Below, one piece after another: positions 1 to 9,174 of a DNA stretch of 23,828 nt (its first letter is position 1; each line of letters starts with the position of its first letter). The position numbers and the translations under genes are program-made. A model generated the notes under the pieces. That model did not search any database and was not told the origin of the DNA. It worked only from the letters and a program-made list of their open reading frames with translations. The DNA is from an uncultured Eubacteriales bacterium (GTDB lineage: Bacteria; Bacillota; Clostridia; Oscillospirales; Acutalibacteraceae). The stretch covers positions 1 to 23,828 of the forward strand of contig CAKSDJ010000021.1 in the NCBI GenBank assembly GCA_934445015.1. Reading direction: 5' to 3'.

Positions 1-76
<76 letters not shown>

Positions 77-81
77 TAGAA

Positions 82-110
82 ATTGTCTCACTTTACTCAA
101 TGTTTGTCAA
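82..110 (-). promoter_or_regulatory. Candidate sigma-A promoter reading into the ACAG tract
   Basis: On the minus strand a perfect -35 box TTGACA (plus positions 105-110) is followed after exactly 17 bp by GACAAT (82-87), a 4/6 match to TATAAT. The predicted start site, near 75-77, sits at the first ACAG unit, so a transcript would begin inside the repeat. The element lies 9 bases beyond the capF stop codon and would serve a gene left of the window. No terminator hairpin separates it from capF. The -10 box is imperfect, so the call is moderate. Confidence 0.5.
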
Positions 111-119
111 GTCCCTTCT

Positions 120-1316
120 TCATACCGTCTCAAAAAATGTGTCCGGTTTGTTTGGGTTAAAACTTTCATTTGCCCACATAACCGTAACCAAATTTTCGGT
201 TTTGCTTAAGTTAATTATATTGTGAGTATAACCAGGCAACATATGTACCGCCTCTATTTTATCTCCGTTCACTTTGAAACGCAAGACCTCATCGGTGCCT
301 ATTTTACGCTGTTCAATAAGTCCGTGTCCCGACACTACAACAAAAAATTCCCATTTTGTATTGTGCCAGTGCTGGCCTTTTGTAATGCCCGGTTTTGAAA
401 TATTAACGCTTAACTGACCGCAGTTTGCTGTTTTAAAAAGTTCGGTGAAACTTCCGCGGTCGTCAATATTCATTTTAAGCGGAAAAGCGATTTTTTCTTT
501 TGGCAGGTATGAAAGATACGTTGAATAAAGTTTTTTCGCAAATGAGTTATCAGGTATTTCAGGTATCAAAAGGGTTTCAGGCTGTTTTTTAAAACTTTTA
601 AGCAGGTCTGCAATTTCACCCAATGTTACAAAATGTGTGATAGGAGCGACACAATATTTTCCGTCAGTGCAAAGCACTGCGTTTGTTCCGTCAAAGTCGC
701 AGTGATGCTCGCGGCCCTCAAGCGCGTCAAGCATTTCGGCAACCAGATCGTCTATATATAAAAGTTCCAATCTTGTAGCGGGGTCATTCACCGTTATTTC
801 CAAATCGTTTGCAATGTTGTTGCAAAAAGTTGCGACAGCGCTGTTGTAATTAGGTCTGCACCATTTTCCGAACAAATTCGGAAAACGGTAAACCAAAACC
901 TTTGTGCCTGTTTCTTCGCAATAATTAAAAAACAGTTCTTCGCCGGCCTTTTTGCTTTTGCCGTAATCGTTGTTGTATCTTCCTTCAAGTGTTGCCTGAA
1001 CCGAACTTGAAAGCATTACCGGACAAGTGTTGTTATATTTTTTAAGTGTACCGAGCAACTTTTCTGCAAACTCAAAGTTACCCTTTAAAAATTCGGAATT
1101 ATTTTTGGGGCGATTAACGCCCGCAAGGTTAAACACGAAATCGGTATTTTTGCATGCGGTCTCCAATTCAGATTCCGCCGAGTCAATATCATAAAGATAA
1201 ATTTCCTCTATCTGCAAGTTAGGTCTTGTTTTATCTTTGCCGTCTCTTATATTTTTAAGTGATTCGGTAAGATTTTTGCCTACAAATCCTTTTGAGCCAG
1301 TAACAAGTATTTTCAT
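120..1316 (-). CDS. capF: CapF-type bifunctional UDP-sugar reductase/epimerase (SDR + cupin)
   Basis: 398 residues with the two-domain layout of CapF/WbjC. The N-terminal extended short-chain dehydrogenase carries the nucleotide-binding motif TGSKGFVG (residues 6-13), Ser103-105 and the catalytic Y118-x3-K122. The C-terminal cupin (about 280-398) has the metal-binding set H316, H318, E323 and H365. In the known pathway the cupin epimerises C3 of the CapE product and the SDR reduces the C4 keto group, giving UDP-L-PneNAc (2-acetamido-2,6-dideoxy-L-talose), which CapG then converts to UDP-L-FucNAc. It acts in the cytosol. The ATG has GGAG 8 nt upstream, overlapping the end of the preceding gene, 3 bp away. 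CapE lies two genes upstream; CapG is not in the window. Confidence 0.93.
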   Translation of the reverse strand: MKILVTGSKGFVGKNLTESLKNIRDGKDKTRPNLQIEEIYLYDIDSAESELETACKNTDFVFNLAGVNRPKNNSEFLKGNFEFAEKLLGTLKKYNNTCPVMLSSSVQATLEGRYNNDYGKSKKAGEELFFNYCEETGTKVLVYRFPNLFGKWCRPNYNSAVATFCNNIANDLEITVNDPATRLELLYIDDLVAEMLDALEGREHHCDFDGTNAVLCTDGKYCVAPITHFVTLGEIADLLKSFKKQPETLLIPEIPDNSFAKKLYSTYLSYLPKEKIAFPLKMNIDDRGSFTELFKTANCGQLSVNISKPGITKGQHWHNTKWEFFVVVSGHGLIEQRKIGTDEVLRFKVNGDKIEAVHMLPGYTHNIINLSKTENLVTVMWANESFNPNKPDTFFETV

Positions 1317-1319
1317 CGT

Positions 1320-2531
1320 TCACTCTCCGTTATTTTCAGTTTCAAACAGATGCAATCTTTTATAGATGCTTTTGCGTTCGTTTGCCATAGGCAACATTTT
1401 AAAAAGCGATTCACGTTCACCTCTTGCAGTTCTTGCAACATAAATCAACACTCTGTAAAAATCGACCGCCGGATAAAGTATCGGGTGTTTTTTTACAATT
1501 GGAAACATTGCGGAGGTAGTATTATGAAGCGTAAAAAACAGATTTGCGATTTTACCGCGCTTTGTACCGCTTTTTCCGTGTTCCGAAATAAGCATACCGC
1601 TTTTTGCGCGGGTTTCATCTTTTCTGCCGAAATTTCCGCTTGTAAAAACATCGTCCATAACATCGTCACAAAGTTGCGTGTCGGCATTTTGAGCCCATTT
1701 CGGGCAATCTATATGAAAATAAACCGAACAAATTTTTGTAATGACCTCTGCGTAGGTTAAAATGCCTATTTCTTTAAAAAGGTCAAGCAATTGCGCCCAA
1801 AACGCTTCATTTTTGGTCTTGTTTACAAAACATGCCCAATCACATATATGCCTGAGTCCCAGACCCTCGCCCAGCATATGATGCTGCATATGCAAAAGAA
1901 TAATAACGCCGTGATAAATATCCTTAGGTTTGGGGAATATGAAACCGTCTATTTCGGATTGTACGGTTTCACTCAGTGCGCTTTTCATAAATCGCCTTAC
2001 ACATTCGCCCGGTTTGCCGTAAGGTATACCCGCAATTTCAAAGTGCATTTCAAGGTCGGCGTATCCCTTTTTAAACACAACGTGACACACGTGGTCCTTA
2101 TCCCAATTTTTGTAGCCGTTTCGGCTTAAAAGTTCTTCTATCTCGGATTTTTCACTGTTATCTATTAAAAAATCTATATCTCCAAAGCACCTGTCTTTTG
2201 GATTAGGGTAGTATGACGCAGCCGCCATACCCTTTAATATGCAAAACGGGTGACTGCCCATAATTTTATTGAGTTTTTGTTCTTCAAGTGCTGTGCGGTA
2301 ATTATTCGAAAACGCCTGAACTGCGGTGCGTTCCCAATCGCTGAAATCCGAAATGTACTTTTTATATTTTGCGGCGGATTCGGCAGCCATAATAGGTACC
2401 GCCTGTGCTTTTGCCTCATTGAGCACCTCTTGCCAATCGACAGTTTTAAGCAGTTCTTCGGAAAGTTTTATTTTTCCGCTTATTTCTCCTGCCAAAAGTT
2501 CTGTTAAAACTCTCTGTTCAAGAGTCGGCAT
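1320..2531 (-). CDS. Nucleotidyltransferase-fold protein (NTP_transf_5-like)
   Basis: 403 residues resembling the uncharacterised nucleotidyltransferase family often found in capsule clusters (Pfam NTP_transf_5 type). The visible signature is K100-G101 followed by G117-D118-I-D120-F-L-I, the paired aspartates that bind metal in this fold. A third acidic position may be D159-L-E161. The substrate is unknown; a role in modifying or activating a sugar of the repeat unit is inferred from context only. The start is well supported by GGGAGGAG 9 nt upstream. It sits between CapE (43 bp gap) and CapF (3 bp gap), so it splits the UDP-sugar gene pair. No signal peptide or membrane segment is evident. 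Confidence 0.8.
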   Translation of the reverse strand: MPTLEQRVLTELLAGEISGKIKLSEELLKTVDWQEVLNEAKAQAVPIMAAESAAKYKKYISDFSDWERTAVQAFSNNYRTALEEQKLNKIMGSHPFCILKGMAAASYYPNPKDRCFGDIDFLIDNSEKSEIEELLSRNGYKNWDKDHVCHVVFKKGYADLEMHFEIAGIPYGKPGECVRRFMKSALSETVQSEIDGFIFPKPKDIYHGVIILLHMQHHMLGEGLGLRHICDWACFVNKTKNEAFWAQLLDLFKEIGILTYAEVITKICSVYFHIDCPKWAQNADTQLCDDVMDDVFTSGNFGRKDETRAKSGMLISEHGKSGTKRGKIANLFFTLHNTTSAMFPIVKKHPILYPAVDFYRVLIYVARTARGERESLFKMLPMANERKSIYKRLHLFETENNGE

Positions 2532-2574
2532 AATAAAAATCTCCTCCCTGCTTTCTGACCTTTATAAATACGGT

Positions 2575-3612
2575 CTACTTATCCTCGCTTAACCTTTGCT
2601 TGATATACTCAAGCGATGCAATTTTTTCAACTGTTTCATCAAGGGTCAACATTTTTGTATTGTGCGAATTGAATTCGGTAAGCGGATTGCGGTTTTCATC
2701 ACCCTCTATAAAATATTTATCATAATTAAGTCCGCGGTTATCGGCAGGCACGCGGTAAAAATCACCCATATCAACCGCGTGGGCACATTCCTCATTTGTG
2801 AGAAGTGTTTCATACATTTTTTCGCCGTGACGTATGCCTATAACCTTGATGTCATCCTTGTTTCCGCCGAAAATTTTGCAAACGGCCTCCGCCTGAGTCT
2901 TTATTGTTGTTGACGGCGCCTTCTGGACAAGGATATCGCCGTTTTCGCCGTGTTCAAACGCAAACAGAACAAGGTCGACCGCCTCATCAAGTGACATTAT
3001 AAACCTTGTCATTGAAGGTTCTGTAACGGTAATCGGATTTCCGGATTTGATTTGGTCGATCCAGAGCGGAATAACACTGCCGCGCGAGCACATTACATTG
3101 CCGTAACGGGTACAGCAAATTTTGGTTTTGCCGCTGTTGCGCGATTTTGCAACTGCAACCTTTTCTTCCATTGCTTTTGAAGTACCCATTGCATTAACCG
3201 GATACGCTGCCTTGTCGGTAGAAAGACAAATAACCGATTTGACGCCCTCATCAATTGCGGCAGTTAAAACATTGTCTGTGCCTATGATGTTGGTACGCAC
3301 CGCTTCCATAGGAAAAAACTCGCAGGATGGCACCTGTTTTAGCGCGGCTGCGTGAAATATATAATCAACACCGTGCAGTGCGTTTTTTATTGACTGTAAA
3401 TCTCTGACATCGCCTATGTAAAATTTTATTTTATCTGCAACATCGGGCATTTTAACCTGAAACTCATGGCGCATATCGTCCTGCTTTTTTTCATCCCGTG
3501 AAAAAATTCTGATCTCGCCTATATCTGTTTTAAGAAAACGGTTTAAAACCGCATTGCCGAAACTGCCGGTACCGCCGGTTATCATTAAAACTTTATCCTT
3601 AAAAATTGACAT
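2575..3612 (-). CDS. capE: CapE-type UDP-GlcNAc 4,6-dehydratase/5-epimerase
   Basis: 345 residues, soluble extended SDR of the CapE/FnlA/PseB type. It shows TGGTGSFG (12-19) for NAD(P), the STDKA segment (D133, K134) and M142-x3-K146, where Met replaces the usual Tyr of YxxxK; this is characteristic of the inverting 4,6-dehydratases. The expected reaction is UDP-GlcNAc to UDP-2-acetamido-2,6-dideoxy-L-arabino-4-hexulose, the CapF substrate. It lacks the membrane N-terminal half of PglF/CapD proteins. The start ATG has only a weak purine-rich upstream sequence. The 60 bp gap to the upstream gene is one of the larger ones in the operon. A PseB assignment is less likely because no other pseudaminic acid gene is visible and CapF is close. 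Confidence 0.9.
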   Translation of the reverse strand: MSIFKDKVLMITGGTGSFGNAVLNRFLKTDIGEIRIFSRDEKKQDDMRHEFQVKMPDVADKIKFYIGDVRDLQSIKNALHGVDYIFHAAALKQVPSCEFFPMEAVRTNIIGTDNVLTAAIDEGVKSVICLSTDKAAYPVNAMGTSKAMEEKVAVAKSRNSGKTKICCTRYGNVMCSRGSVIPLWIDQIKSGNPITVTEPSMTRFIMSLDEAVDLVLFAFEHGENGDILVQKAPSTTIKTQAEAVCKIFGGNKDDIKVIGIRHGEKMYETLLTNEECAHAVDMGDFYRVPADNRGLNYDKYFIEGDENRNPLTEFNSHNTKMLTLDETVEKIASLEYIKQRLSEDK

Positions 3613-3672
3613 TGTTACTTCTCACTCTTTCTGAAAGTTTTATATTTAAAACGAAATAGTCAAAATTGTTTA

Positions 3673-4602
3673 TTATGATTTTTGGTTTGCCGAGGCCATA
3701 ATATTTGTGTATGCCTTAGGGTAGGCTTTGGATAAGGCGTCAAAAACTTTTATATATCTGCCCTGATAAATACCGTCTCTGCCGAGCTGCACGGCTTGTT
3801 CATCCTCGCTCAGGATGAAAATCCGGTGATAGCGAAACGGTCTTACAACCTTTGTATCATTTTGAGCTGCCATAAACATAAGCCAGAGGTCACCTGTTTT
3901 AAGAGCGTATTTTTCGATTTTTTCTGTGTTGCAGGCATCGCAAAACAACGCATTCGGCGGCACTAAACAACCGCCCCCCGGAGAAATCAAAACCCCAAAC
4001 GAAGGTTCTTTTACACCGGCAGATCCTATTGCAGACCATCTGCCCGGATTTCCTACGCCGCCGTCTGCAGCAATTTCAATTGTCTGGCCGCGTTCGCATA
4101 CAATTGCTGTCGGAAACTCTTTCCATTTATTATAAAGCCGTTCAACCAGATACTTCGGAAAAAGTATATCATCATCAAACATAACAATTAACTCATCTTC
4201 TTTTTGCTCGCCTAACAGTTTATAATATCTTTTATGTTCAAAATAATTATCGCAATATCTGACTTCGAGCCCCACCTTTTGAAACTCTTTAACAGAATCG
4301 GGTAATTCTTTGCCTTCGAACTCACTTTCGGCAAGCCACAAAATTACGCGGTCGGGTTTCATAGACTGCGTAAAAAGTGTTTTTAAAGTGTTCTGCACGC
4401 TGTTTATGCGATCAGGAAATGAGGTGAGCGTAAAAATAAGTTTTTTATCCCTCTTTTGTCGGTTTAACGATAGAGTATTTATTTGGATTTTGCTTACTCT
4501 TTTTCTCCTGATTTTTGTAAATGTACGATAAATAATACCGCCTAAAACAGGAATTCTCATTCCCTCCGGTATCATAAATCTTTCAATAAACTCCATCTTC
4601 AT
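3673..4602 (-). CDS. Glycosyltransferase, GT-A type with DDD motif
   Basis: 309 residues. An opening phrase FTLTSFPDR (57-65) followed by a strand and the segment KPDRVILWL (82-90) matches capsule glycosyltransferases of GT-A fold. The metal/nucleotide-sugar site is D143-D144-D145 in MFDDDILFP. No clear membrane segment is seen, so it probably works at the inner face of the membrane, adding one sugar to the lipid-linked repeat unit. Donor and acceptor cannot be told from the sequence. The ATG has GAGG 7 nt upstream; a second in-frame Met lies two codons on. The gene starts 23 bp after the wzx stop, as part of the same transcript. Confidence 0.82.
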   Translation of the reverse strand: MKMEFIERFMIPEGMRIPVLGGIIYRTFTKIRRKRVSKIQINTLSLNRQKRDKKLIFTLTSFPDRINSVQNTLKTLFTQSMKPDRVILWLAESEFEGKELPDSVKEFQKVGLEVRYCDNYFEHKRYYKLLGEQKEDELIVMFDDDILFPKYLVERLYNKWKEFPTAIVCERGQTIEIAADGGVGNPGRWSAIGSAGVKEPSFGVLISPGGGCLVPPNALFCDACNTEKIEKYALKTGDLWLMFMAAQNDTKVVRPFRYHRIFILSEDEQAVQLGRDGIYQGRYIKVFDALSKAYPKAYTNIMASANQKS

Positions 4603-4625
4603 ATCGGCGCCTCACCAACCATCGG

Positions 4626-6155
4626 TTATTTTAATACCTTTTTAAAAAGATTTTTAACAATTTGTTTTTCCTGTGCGTTGTAGGCAAACAGCCACATAAG
4701 CAAAAGATAAACGCACGCAACAACTGCAGATTTAACGGCAAGCATTACCCAGCTGTGTACTGTAACAAAGCGGTTTGCCGCCAAACCTATTGCAAGGGTT
4801 GCAACCATAGGCAATGTCATTTTTCCGTAACATTCTTTACGGAACGTTTTTGTGTCTAACCCGAGTTGTTTTTTGAACAAGTACATATTTGCAATGTTTC
4901 TGAAAAAATAAACTATGCAAATTGAAATGCACGCGCCTAAAACTCCCCATTTTAATGACATAATCGAAACAAGCGCAACGTTTAACGCCGCCTTTATTGC
5001 ATTGACAGCCGTTAAATAACGGATTTTGTTCACCATAACCATAGTATTTTTGCCGATTTGCTGCGAAAGATAAAACGGCGCAGGCAACATCAAAAGTATA
5101 GCGCAGTAATAAACAGTAAGATAATCCTTGCCTATCCAGAGTGTAATAAATTCTTTACCTACGCAGGCAAAACCGATCAAAATAAGCCCAACCAGATTAT
5201 ACTGATAACGCCCTACCTTTATCATCAGGGGAAGTATTTTTTCCATATTTGCCTCTTTATACGTTATCCGCGCAATTCTTGGCATAAACATACCGTCAAT
5301 TGCGCTTGAAAACATATGCACATACCCCTCAATAACCGACGCAAAACTAAACATTGTTATGGCTACCGTGCCCGATGTTATGCCTAAAATGTTAGGGCAA
5401 ATATTCATAATAAGTCTTGAGCATATTGAGTTTATCAGAACCCAAACCGAAAATCCGAATATTTCTTTAAGCAGTGCCTTGTCCCAATATGTAATTTCGA
5501 CCTTTGCGGGGGTAGTTGTTTTAATAACTATCCATTTTGCGGCAAAACAAGCAAGATTTACAGCGGCATTTATTGCAACAAGCGCATAAAGCCCAAAACC
5601 GTTTAAAAGCGCTGCCACAATAAGCAATACCGTTAAGATCTTGTTTACGAGGTCGCACAATTTCATTTGAATAAATTTTTCATAAGAGGTCAGCACGCCG
5701 TTAAGTGTTGTTGAAAACGGAAAAGAAATAATGCTGTAACTTGCGGATATTATATACACGACCTTGAAACGTTCTATCTCGGTAGGAGTAAGAGACAGAT
5801 AAATTTTGTCGATAAAAAAATATACAACTATAAGCGCTACACTTATTATTGCGGCAATTGCGGTAAAAAGTTTAAAAACTACACCGAGCAGCTGATTGAC
5901 CTTATCCTGTCTGCCTTCGGCAACATATTTTGATGTAAACCTTGAGACTGCGGAACTTATGCCGAAATCGAGCAGGAACATATTTATAAGTGAAACCGCC
6001 AACGTATATAAACCGTAATCGCCCGAACCGATCTTAGACAGCATCCACGGTGAATAAACCAAAGCCGAAATTATATTAACGCCTATTGCAATATATGAAA
6101 GCACCGCACCTGCTTTTAACTGCTTATCGGCATCAAGTTTTAGTTTTTTACTCAT
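4626..6155 (-). CDS. wzx: Wzx-type polysaccharide repeat-unit flippase
   Basis: 509 residues, strongly hydrophobic throughout, with the roughly 12-14 membrane helices and the length expected for MOP-superfamily flippases (Wzx/RfbX). A conserved N-terminal region around WMLSKIGSGDYGLYTL and RFTSKYVAEGRQD is typical. It would move the undecaprenyl-linked repeat unit across the cytoplasmic membrane for Wzy. A start 10 codons further upstream is possible, but the ATG at 6155 is preferred: GGAG lies 8 nt upstream and the ATG overlaps the licD stop as ATGA, the usual sign of translational coupling. Confidence 0.93.
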   Translation of the reverse strand: MSKKLKLDADKQLKAGAVLSYIAIGVNIISALVYSPWMLSKIGSGDYGLYTLAVSLINMFLLDFGISSAVSRFTSKYVAEGRQDKVNQLLGVVFKLFTAIAAIISVALIVVYFFIDKIYLSLTPTEIERFKVVYIISASYSIISFPFSTTLNGVLTSYEKFIQMKLCDLVNKILTVLLIVAALLNGFGLYALVAINAAVNLACFAAKWIVIKTTTPAKVEITYWDKALLKEIFGFSVWVLINSICSRLIMNICPNILGITSGTVAITMFSFASVIEGYVHMFSSAIDGMFMPRIARITYKEANMEKILPLMIKVGRYQYNLVGLILIGFACVGKEFITLWIGKDYLTVYYCAILLMLPAPFYLSQQIGKNTMVMVNKIRYLTAVNAIKAALNVALVSIMSLKWGVLGACISICIVYFFRNIANMYLFKKQLGLDTKTFRKECYGKMTLPMVATLAIGLAANRFVTVHSWVMLAVKSAVVACVYLLLMWLFAYNAQEKQIVKNLFKKVLK

Positions 6156-6961
6156 AGTTTGCACTCCACTATTGATGTACAGCAATCATAAATCTGGGAT
6201 TCAGGCGGAATTTGCATATAGTCGCCGTAACGTTTTGTAAGGAACTCGTGATAATTTTCGGGAATAAAAAATTTATGCCCCTCAAACTCGTGTTCAATAA
6301 GATTTTCAAACGTTTCACGCTTTATGGGGTAAATCCCGTTGTTTGGGTGAGCCACCTTGTAAACATACCTTGTTTTAAAAGGTTTGAACATTTTCATAGC
6401 AAAACCGCGAAAGGCATTTATGACGCCGTATGGCATCCATGAAAACAACTTATATATTTTTTTCTTTGCAGGTGTGCCTGCATAAATGCCGCTTTTTACC
6501 TTGCCTACACACGACCAGAACATTGCGCATTTTACCTGAAAACTTATTGTAGGTCTTGTAACATTATCAATAGGGTGCAAATCAATAAATACACCGTTGT
6601 GCAGTTCTGAAAGCGGCGCAAGTTCCTTTTCGGTAAATACAGTGCCGTTAAGCCTTACCTTGCCCCAACTGTTAGGGTATCTTTTTTCGCTTTTATAATT
6701 GCTGAAAAAAATCTTTTGGTTTCTATTGTTCTGCATATATCGCACAAACTTGTCATAGTCCTTACGCGGCATACACATATCAATATCGTGATCCCATGGG
6801 ATAAATCCGTTATGCCTTACCGCACCTAAAACGGAACCGCCGTATAAAGAGCATTTAAAACCGTTTTCTCTGCAAATTCTGTCAACCTCAATAGCTGTTT
6901 CAAGCTGTTTTTCATGAAGCAGATCCATATCGTATCCGCATACCTTGTATTTACTCATCAT
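6152..6961 (-). CDS. LicD-family phosphotransferase
   Basis: About 269 residues matching the LicD/fukutin nucleotidyltransferase family. The signature runs GGSVLGAVRHNGFIPWDHDID, with a DHD where DDD is commonest but still two metal-binding aspartates. LicD1/2 attach phosphocholine to teichoic acids; other members transfer other phospho-groups to surface glycans. Here it most likely decorates a sugar of the repeat unit; the group transferred is unknown, and no choline uptake or activation genes (LicA/B/C) are present. The reading frame opens at TTG 6964, but AGGA lies only 2 nt before that. ATG 6961 (5 nt spacing, TGATG overlap with the upstream gene) or ATG 6958 is more plausible. The gene ends in an ATGA overlap with wzx. 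Confidence 0.88.
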   Translation of the reverse strand: MMSKYKVCGYDMDLLHEKQLETAIEVDRICRENGFKCSLYGGSVLGAVRHNGFIPWDHDIDMCMPRKDYDKFVRYMQNNRNQKIFFSNYKSEKRYPNSWGKVRLNGTVFTEKELAPLSELHNGVFIDLHPIDNVTRPTISFQVKCAMFWSCVGKVKSGIYAGTPAKKKIYKLFSWMPYGVINAFRGFAMKMFKPFKTRYVYKVAHPNNGIYPIKRETFENLIEHEFEGHKFFIPENYHEFLTKRYGDYMQIPPESQIYDCCTSIVECKL

Positions 6962-7950
6962 CAATTTCCTTTAAATAACTGTTTGAATTTTGCACCGATT
7001 TTTTTAAAAAGTTCGCCGTAAATAAAATACTTCCAACAATGATAAATTCGTCTTCTGACACGGATTAACGGATGACCCACTCCGAAAAATTTGTTTAACC
7101 GTTTTGTATACTCTAAATCGGCAATCACATACGGAGGATTTTTAAGCGGAAATTCCAATTCATAAGTCTTAAGATTGAACAGTGATTGCTCAGTTTTTGT
7201 CAGAAATTTTGTCTGCGTATTTGAATGTGTTGAATCCGCTGTCATACCGATATTATTAACCATATTTTTAGATGCAATAACGGCAAGTCTTGAATTCATT
7301 ATGCTGTCAAAGCAAAGTATACTCTCCCAATAAGGAACCCCTGTTTTTTCTCTCTGTTTCGCCTTGCTGTACCATCTTTCAAATTTTTTACCGTAAATAT
7401 TTCGCAAATTTTTTATTGCCGATTCATTGTGCAAAAATGAATATGATTCATCCCATCCGTCAACAACACGTTTCCAGCTTGCCCAGGCGTTTGAACCGGT
7501 AAAACCAAAAAAATAATCATATTGGCAATCAGCATAATCACCCAACATATTCATACCGCAGATATGGTTTATTCTTTCATCTTCTTCATATTTATCAAGC
7601 AGTTCCTTGCAAAACTTAAAAAAGCTTTGGTTCGCGACAAAATCGTCTTCCAATACAATACATTTATCGACAATTGAAAATGCCCACTTGTGGCCGTAAA
7701 ACGTTGACGGGTCGCACCCGTAATTCTTTTCGTTATAATGTGTGTGAACTTCACATTCCCAATCAATATCTTTAACTATATCCCTGCAAGCCGTAATTCC
7801 CGGAATGTCATTTTCATTCCGCGGACCGTCCTGCCACAACAGTAATTTGCGCGGTCTTGCTTTTTTAACCGCCTCAAATGTTTGCCTTAACTGTTTATCT
7901 CTTGTGAAAAAAATTATCAATACAGCAACATCGATTTCCCAGTTATACAT
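6961..7950 (-). CDS. Glycosyltransferase, HlpA-like GT-A family
   Basis: 329 residues. An N-terminal strand VAVLIIFFTRD, a helix with the LRQTF segment, the phrase KLLLWQDGPR and the acidic motif E101-D102-D103 in IVLEDDF together resemble the glycosyltransferases once annotated as 'hemolytic protein HlpA-like'. These are GT-A enzymes with an EDD nucleotide-sugar site. The gene probably adds one residue of the repeat unit on the cytosolic side. The start has an excellent GGAGG 7 nt upstream that lies inside the last codons of wzy; the two genes are 3 bp apart. The 3' end overlaps the licD start. Confidence 0.82.
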   Translation of the reverse strand: MYNWEIDVAVLIIFFTRDKQLRQTFEAVKKARPRKLLLWQDGPRNENDIPGITACRDIVKDIDWECEVHTHYNEKNYGCDPSTFYGHKWAFSIVDKCIVLEDDFVANQSFFKFCKELLDKYEEDERINHICGMNMLGDYADCQYDYFFGFTGSNAWASWKRVVDGWDESYSFLHNESAIKNLRNIYGKKFERWYSKAKQREKTGVPYWESILCFDSIMNSRLAVIASKNMVNNIGMTADSTHSNTQTKFLTKTEQSLFNLKTYELEFPLKNPPYVIADLEYTKRLNKFFGVGHPLIRVRRRIYHCWKYFIYGELFKKIGAKFKQLFKGN

Positions 7951-7953
7951 ATA

Positions 7954-9174
7954 TTATCCTCCGAAATTGATATTATTTTCACTCAGTACATTTAACGAAA
8001 CAGGTGCTACAAACCATATTGCATACATAAGCGGTAACGCCATATGAATCGGGTTTGTCAGCCCCATTAAAACAAGCATAATATAAATAGGTATAAAGCG
8101 GTTTTGCGTATCGTTTATAAGAGAACTGACTTTCTTTCGTGAATGCCCGAACAAGTAAAAATATGGTATTCCGCCCAAAAGTCCAAGATCGCACAGCACC
8201 GTTAAAAACGTGGCGTGACCGTCAAAATTGACCGACCTGTTACCCCAAATGGGTGATTTTAAAAATGCAACTATCGATTTTTTATATAACTCGAGCCGAC
8301 CGTTCATGTTATACCCCGTTGCATCGCCGTCTGTGAAAAATTGATATATCTCATAAAGTCTTACCGACATTTGCTCTGACGGAACTTTTTTTGCCGCGAA
8401 CAGCACAATATAAGGAAAAGCGATTGCCAAAAAAACAAACAGCAGTAAAATCAGCGTTTTATTGACAGTTGTTTTTGCGTTGTTATAAACGCAAAGACCG
8501 ATACCTATAATTGAAATCAAAACCGAAAGTGTATACTGCGCCAAAAGCAGGAAGTAAAACAGAAATACAATAACCAACGCAAAAATTATTTTTAAAATCG
8601 GTTTCTTATATTTTAAAAGCGCCGATGTGCATAATGCGATTAAAATAGGAACCGCATACACAAAGTAATAGTTGCCTATATTGTTTTTAGACGATTCTGC
8701 AAATTCGGACCACTCTCTTGTTATGTTTGGGTTTACTATAAGTTCGCGAAATGTAATCAAAACTACATAAACGTAAAGCAGATAGGAAATCGTCAAAAAG
8801 AATTTTTTTTGTTTTATAGTTCCGCGATCAATGACCTGTCTTAACAAAAACACAGCCAAAAACATCATAAATAACTGATAGTATTTGCTTATAAATCTTT
8901 TAAACAATCTATTTGATGCGGTAGCGGCAATTGTAGTTGTATCGGTTAAAAAACAGTAAAGCAAGGCTATAAAGCAAATTAAAAAGAAGTACTTTAACAC
9001 TTCATTTACAGAACCCTTGCTTATAAACAAAACATAAGCCATATAGCCCATACCCAATACTATGGGTATCAAAAAGTTAAATCTGTTAGACATATCGGGA
9101 AGTATATAATACAGAGCAAAAAACAAAATAAAAATTTTGTCGATTATATTTATTGCGTATTTGTTTTCAGGCAT
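7954..9174 (-). CDS. wzy: Wzy-type polysaccharide polymerase
   Basis: 406 residues made almost entirely of membrane helices (about 10-12), with low sequence conservation as is normal for Wzy. The best landmark is the extracytoplasmic loop at roughly 290-350, with NGRLELY, then SIVAFLKSPIWG and GHATFLTVLCDLGLLGG. This follows the O-antigen polymerase/ligase pattern of Arg, a G-rich turn, His and a following helix. It would link flipped repeat units into polymer at the outer membrane leaflet face. The only other large membrane protein in the cluster is the flippase, which supports the call by elimination. The start has AAGGGGAG 5 nt upstream and overlaps the preceding gene by 8 bp. Confidence 0.88.
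   Translation of the reverse strand: MPENKYAINIIDKIFILFFALYYILPDMSNRFNFLIPIVLGMGYMAYVLFISKGSVNEVLKYFFLICFIALLYCFLTDTTTIAATASNRLFKRFISKYYQLFMMFLAVFLLRQVIDRGTIKQKKFFLTISYLLYVYVVLITFRELIVNPNITREWSEFAESSKNNIGNYYFVYAVPILIALCTSALLKYKKPILKIIFALVIVFLFYFLLLAQYTLSVLISIIGIGLCVYNNAKTTVNKTLILLLFVFLAIAFPYIVLFAAKKVPSEQMSVRLYEIYQFFTDGDATGYNMNGRLELYKKSIVAFLKSPIWGNRSVNFDGHATFLTVLCDLGLLGGIPYFYLFGHSRKKVSSLINDTQNRFIPIYIMLVLMGLTNPIHMALPLMYAIWFVAPVSLNVLSENNINFGG

Noticed and set aside
1350..1760. 136-residue open frame on the plus strand, opposite the nucleotidyltransferase-fold gene
   Set aside because: The minus-strand frame has the conserved GDID motif and fits the operon; the plus frame has neither motif nor context.
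3613..3672. Possible internal promoter before capE (TTGACT and TATAAA-like boxes on the minus strand)
   Set aside because: The two boxes are only 13 bp apart, and at normal spacing no acceptable -10 box is present.
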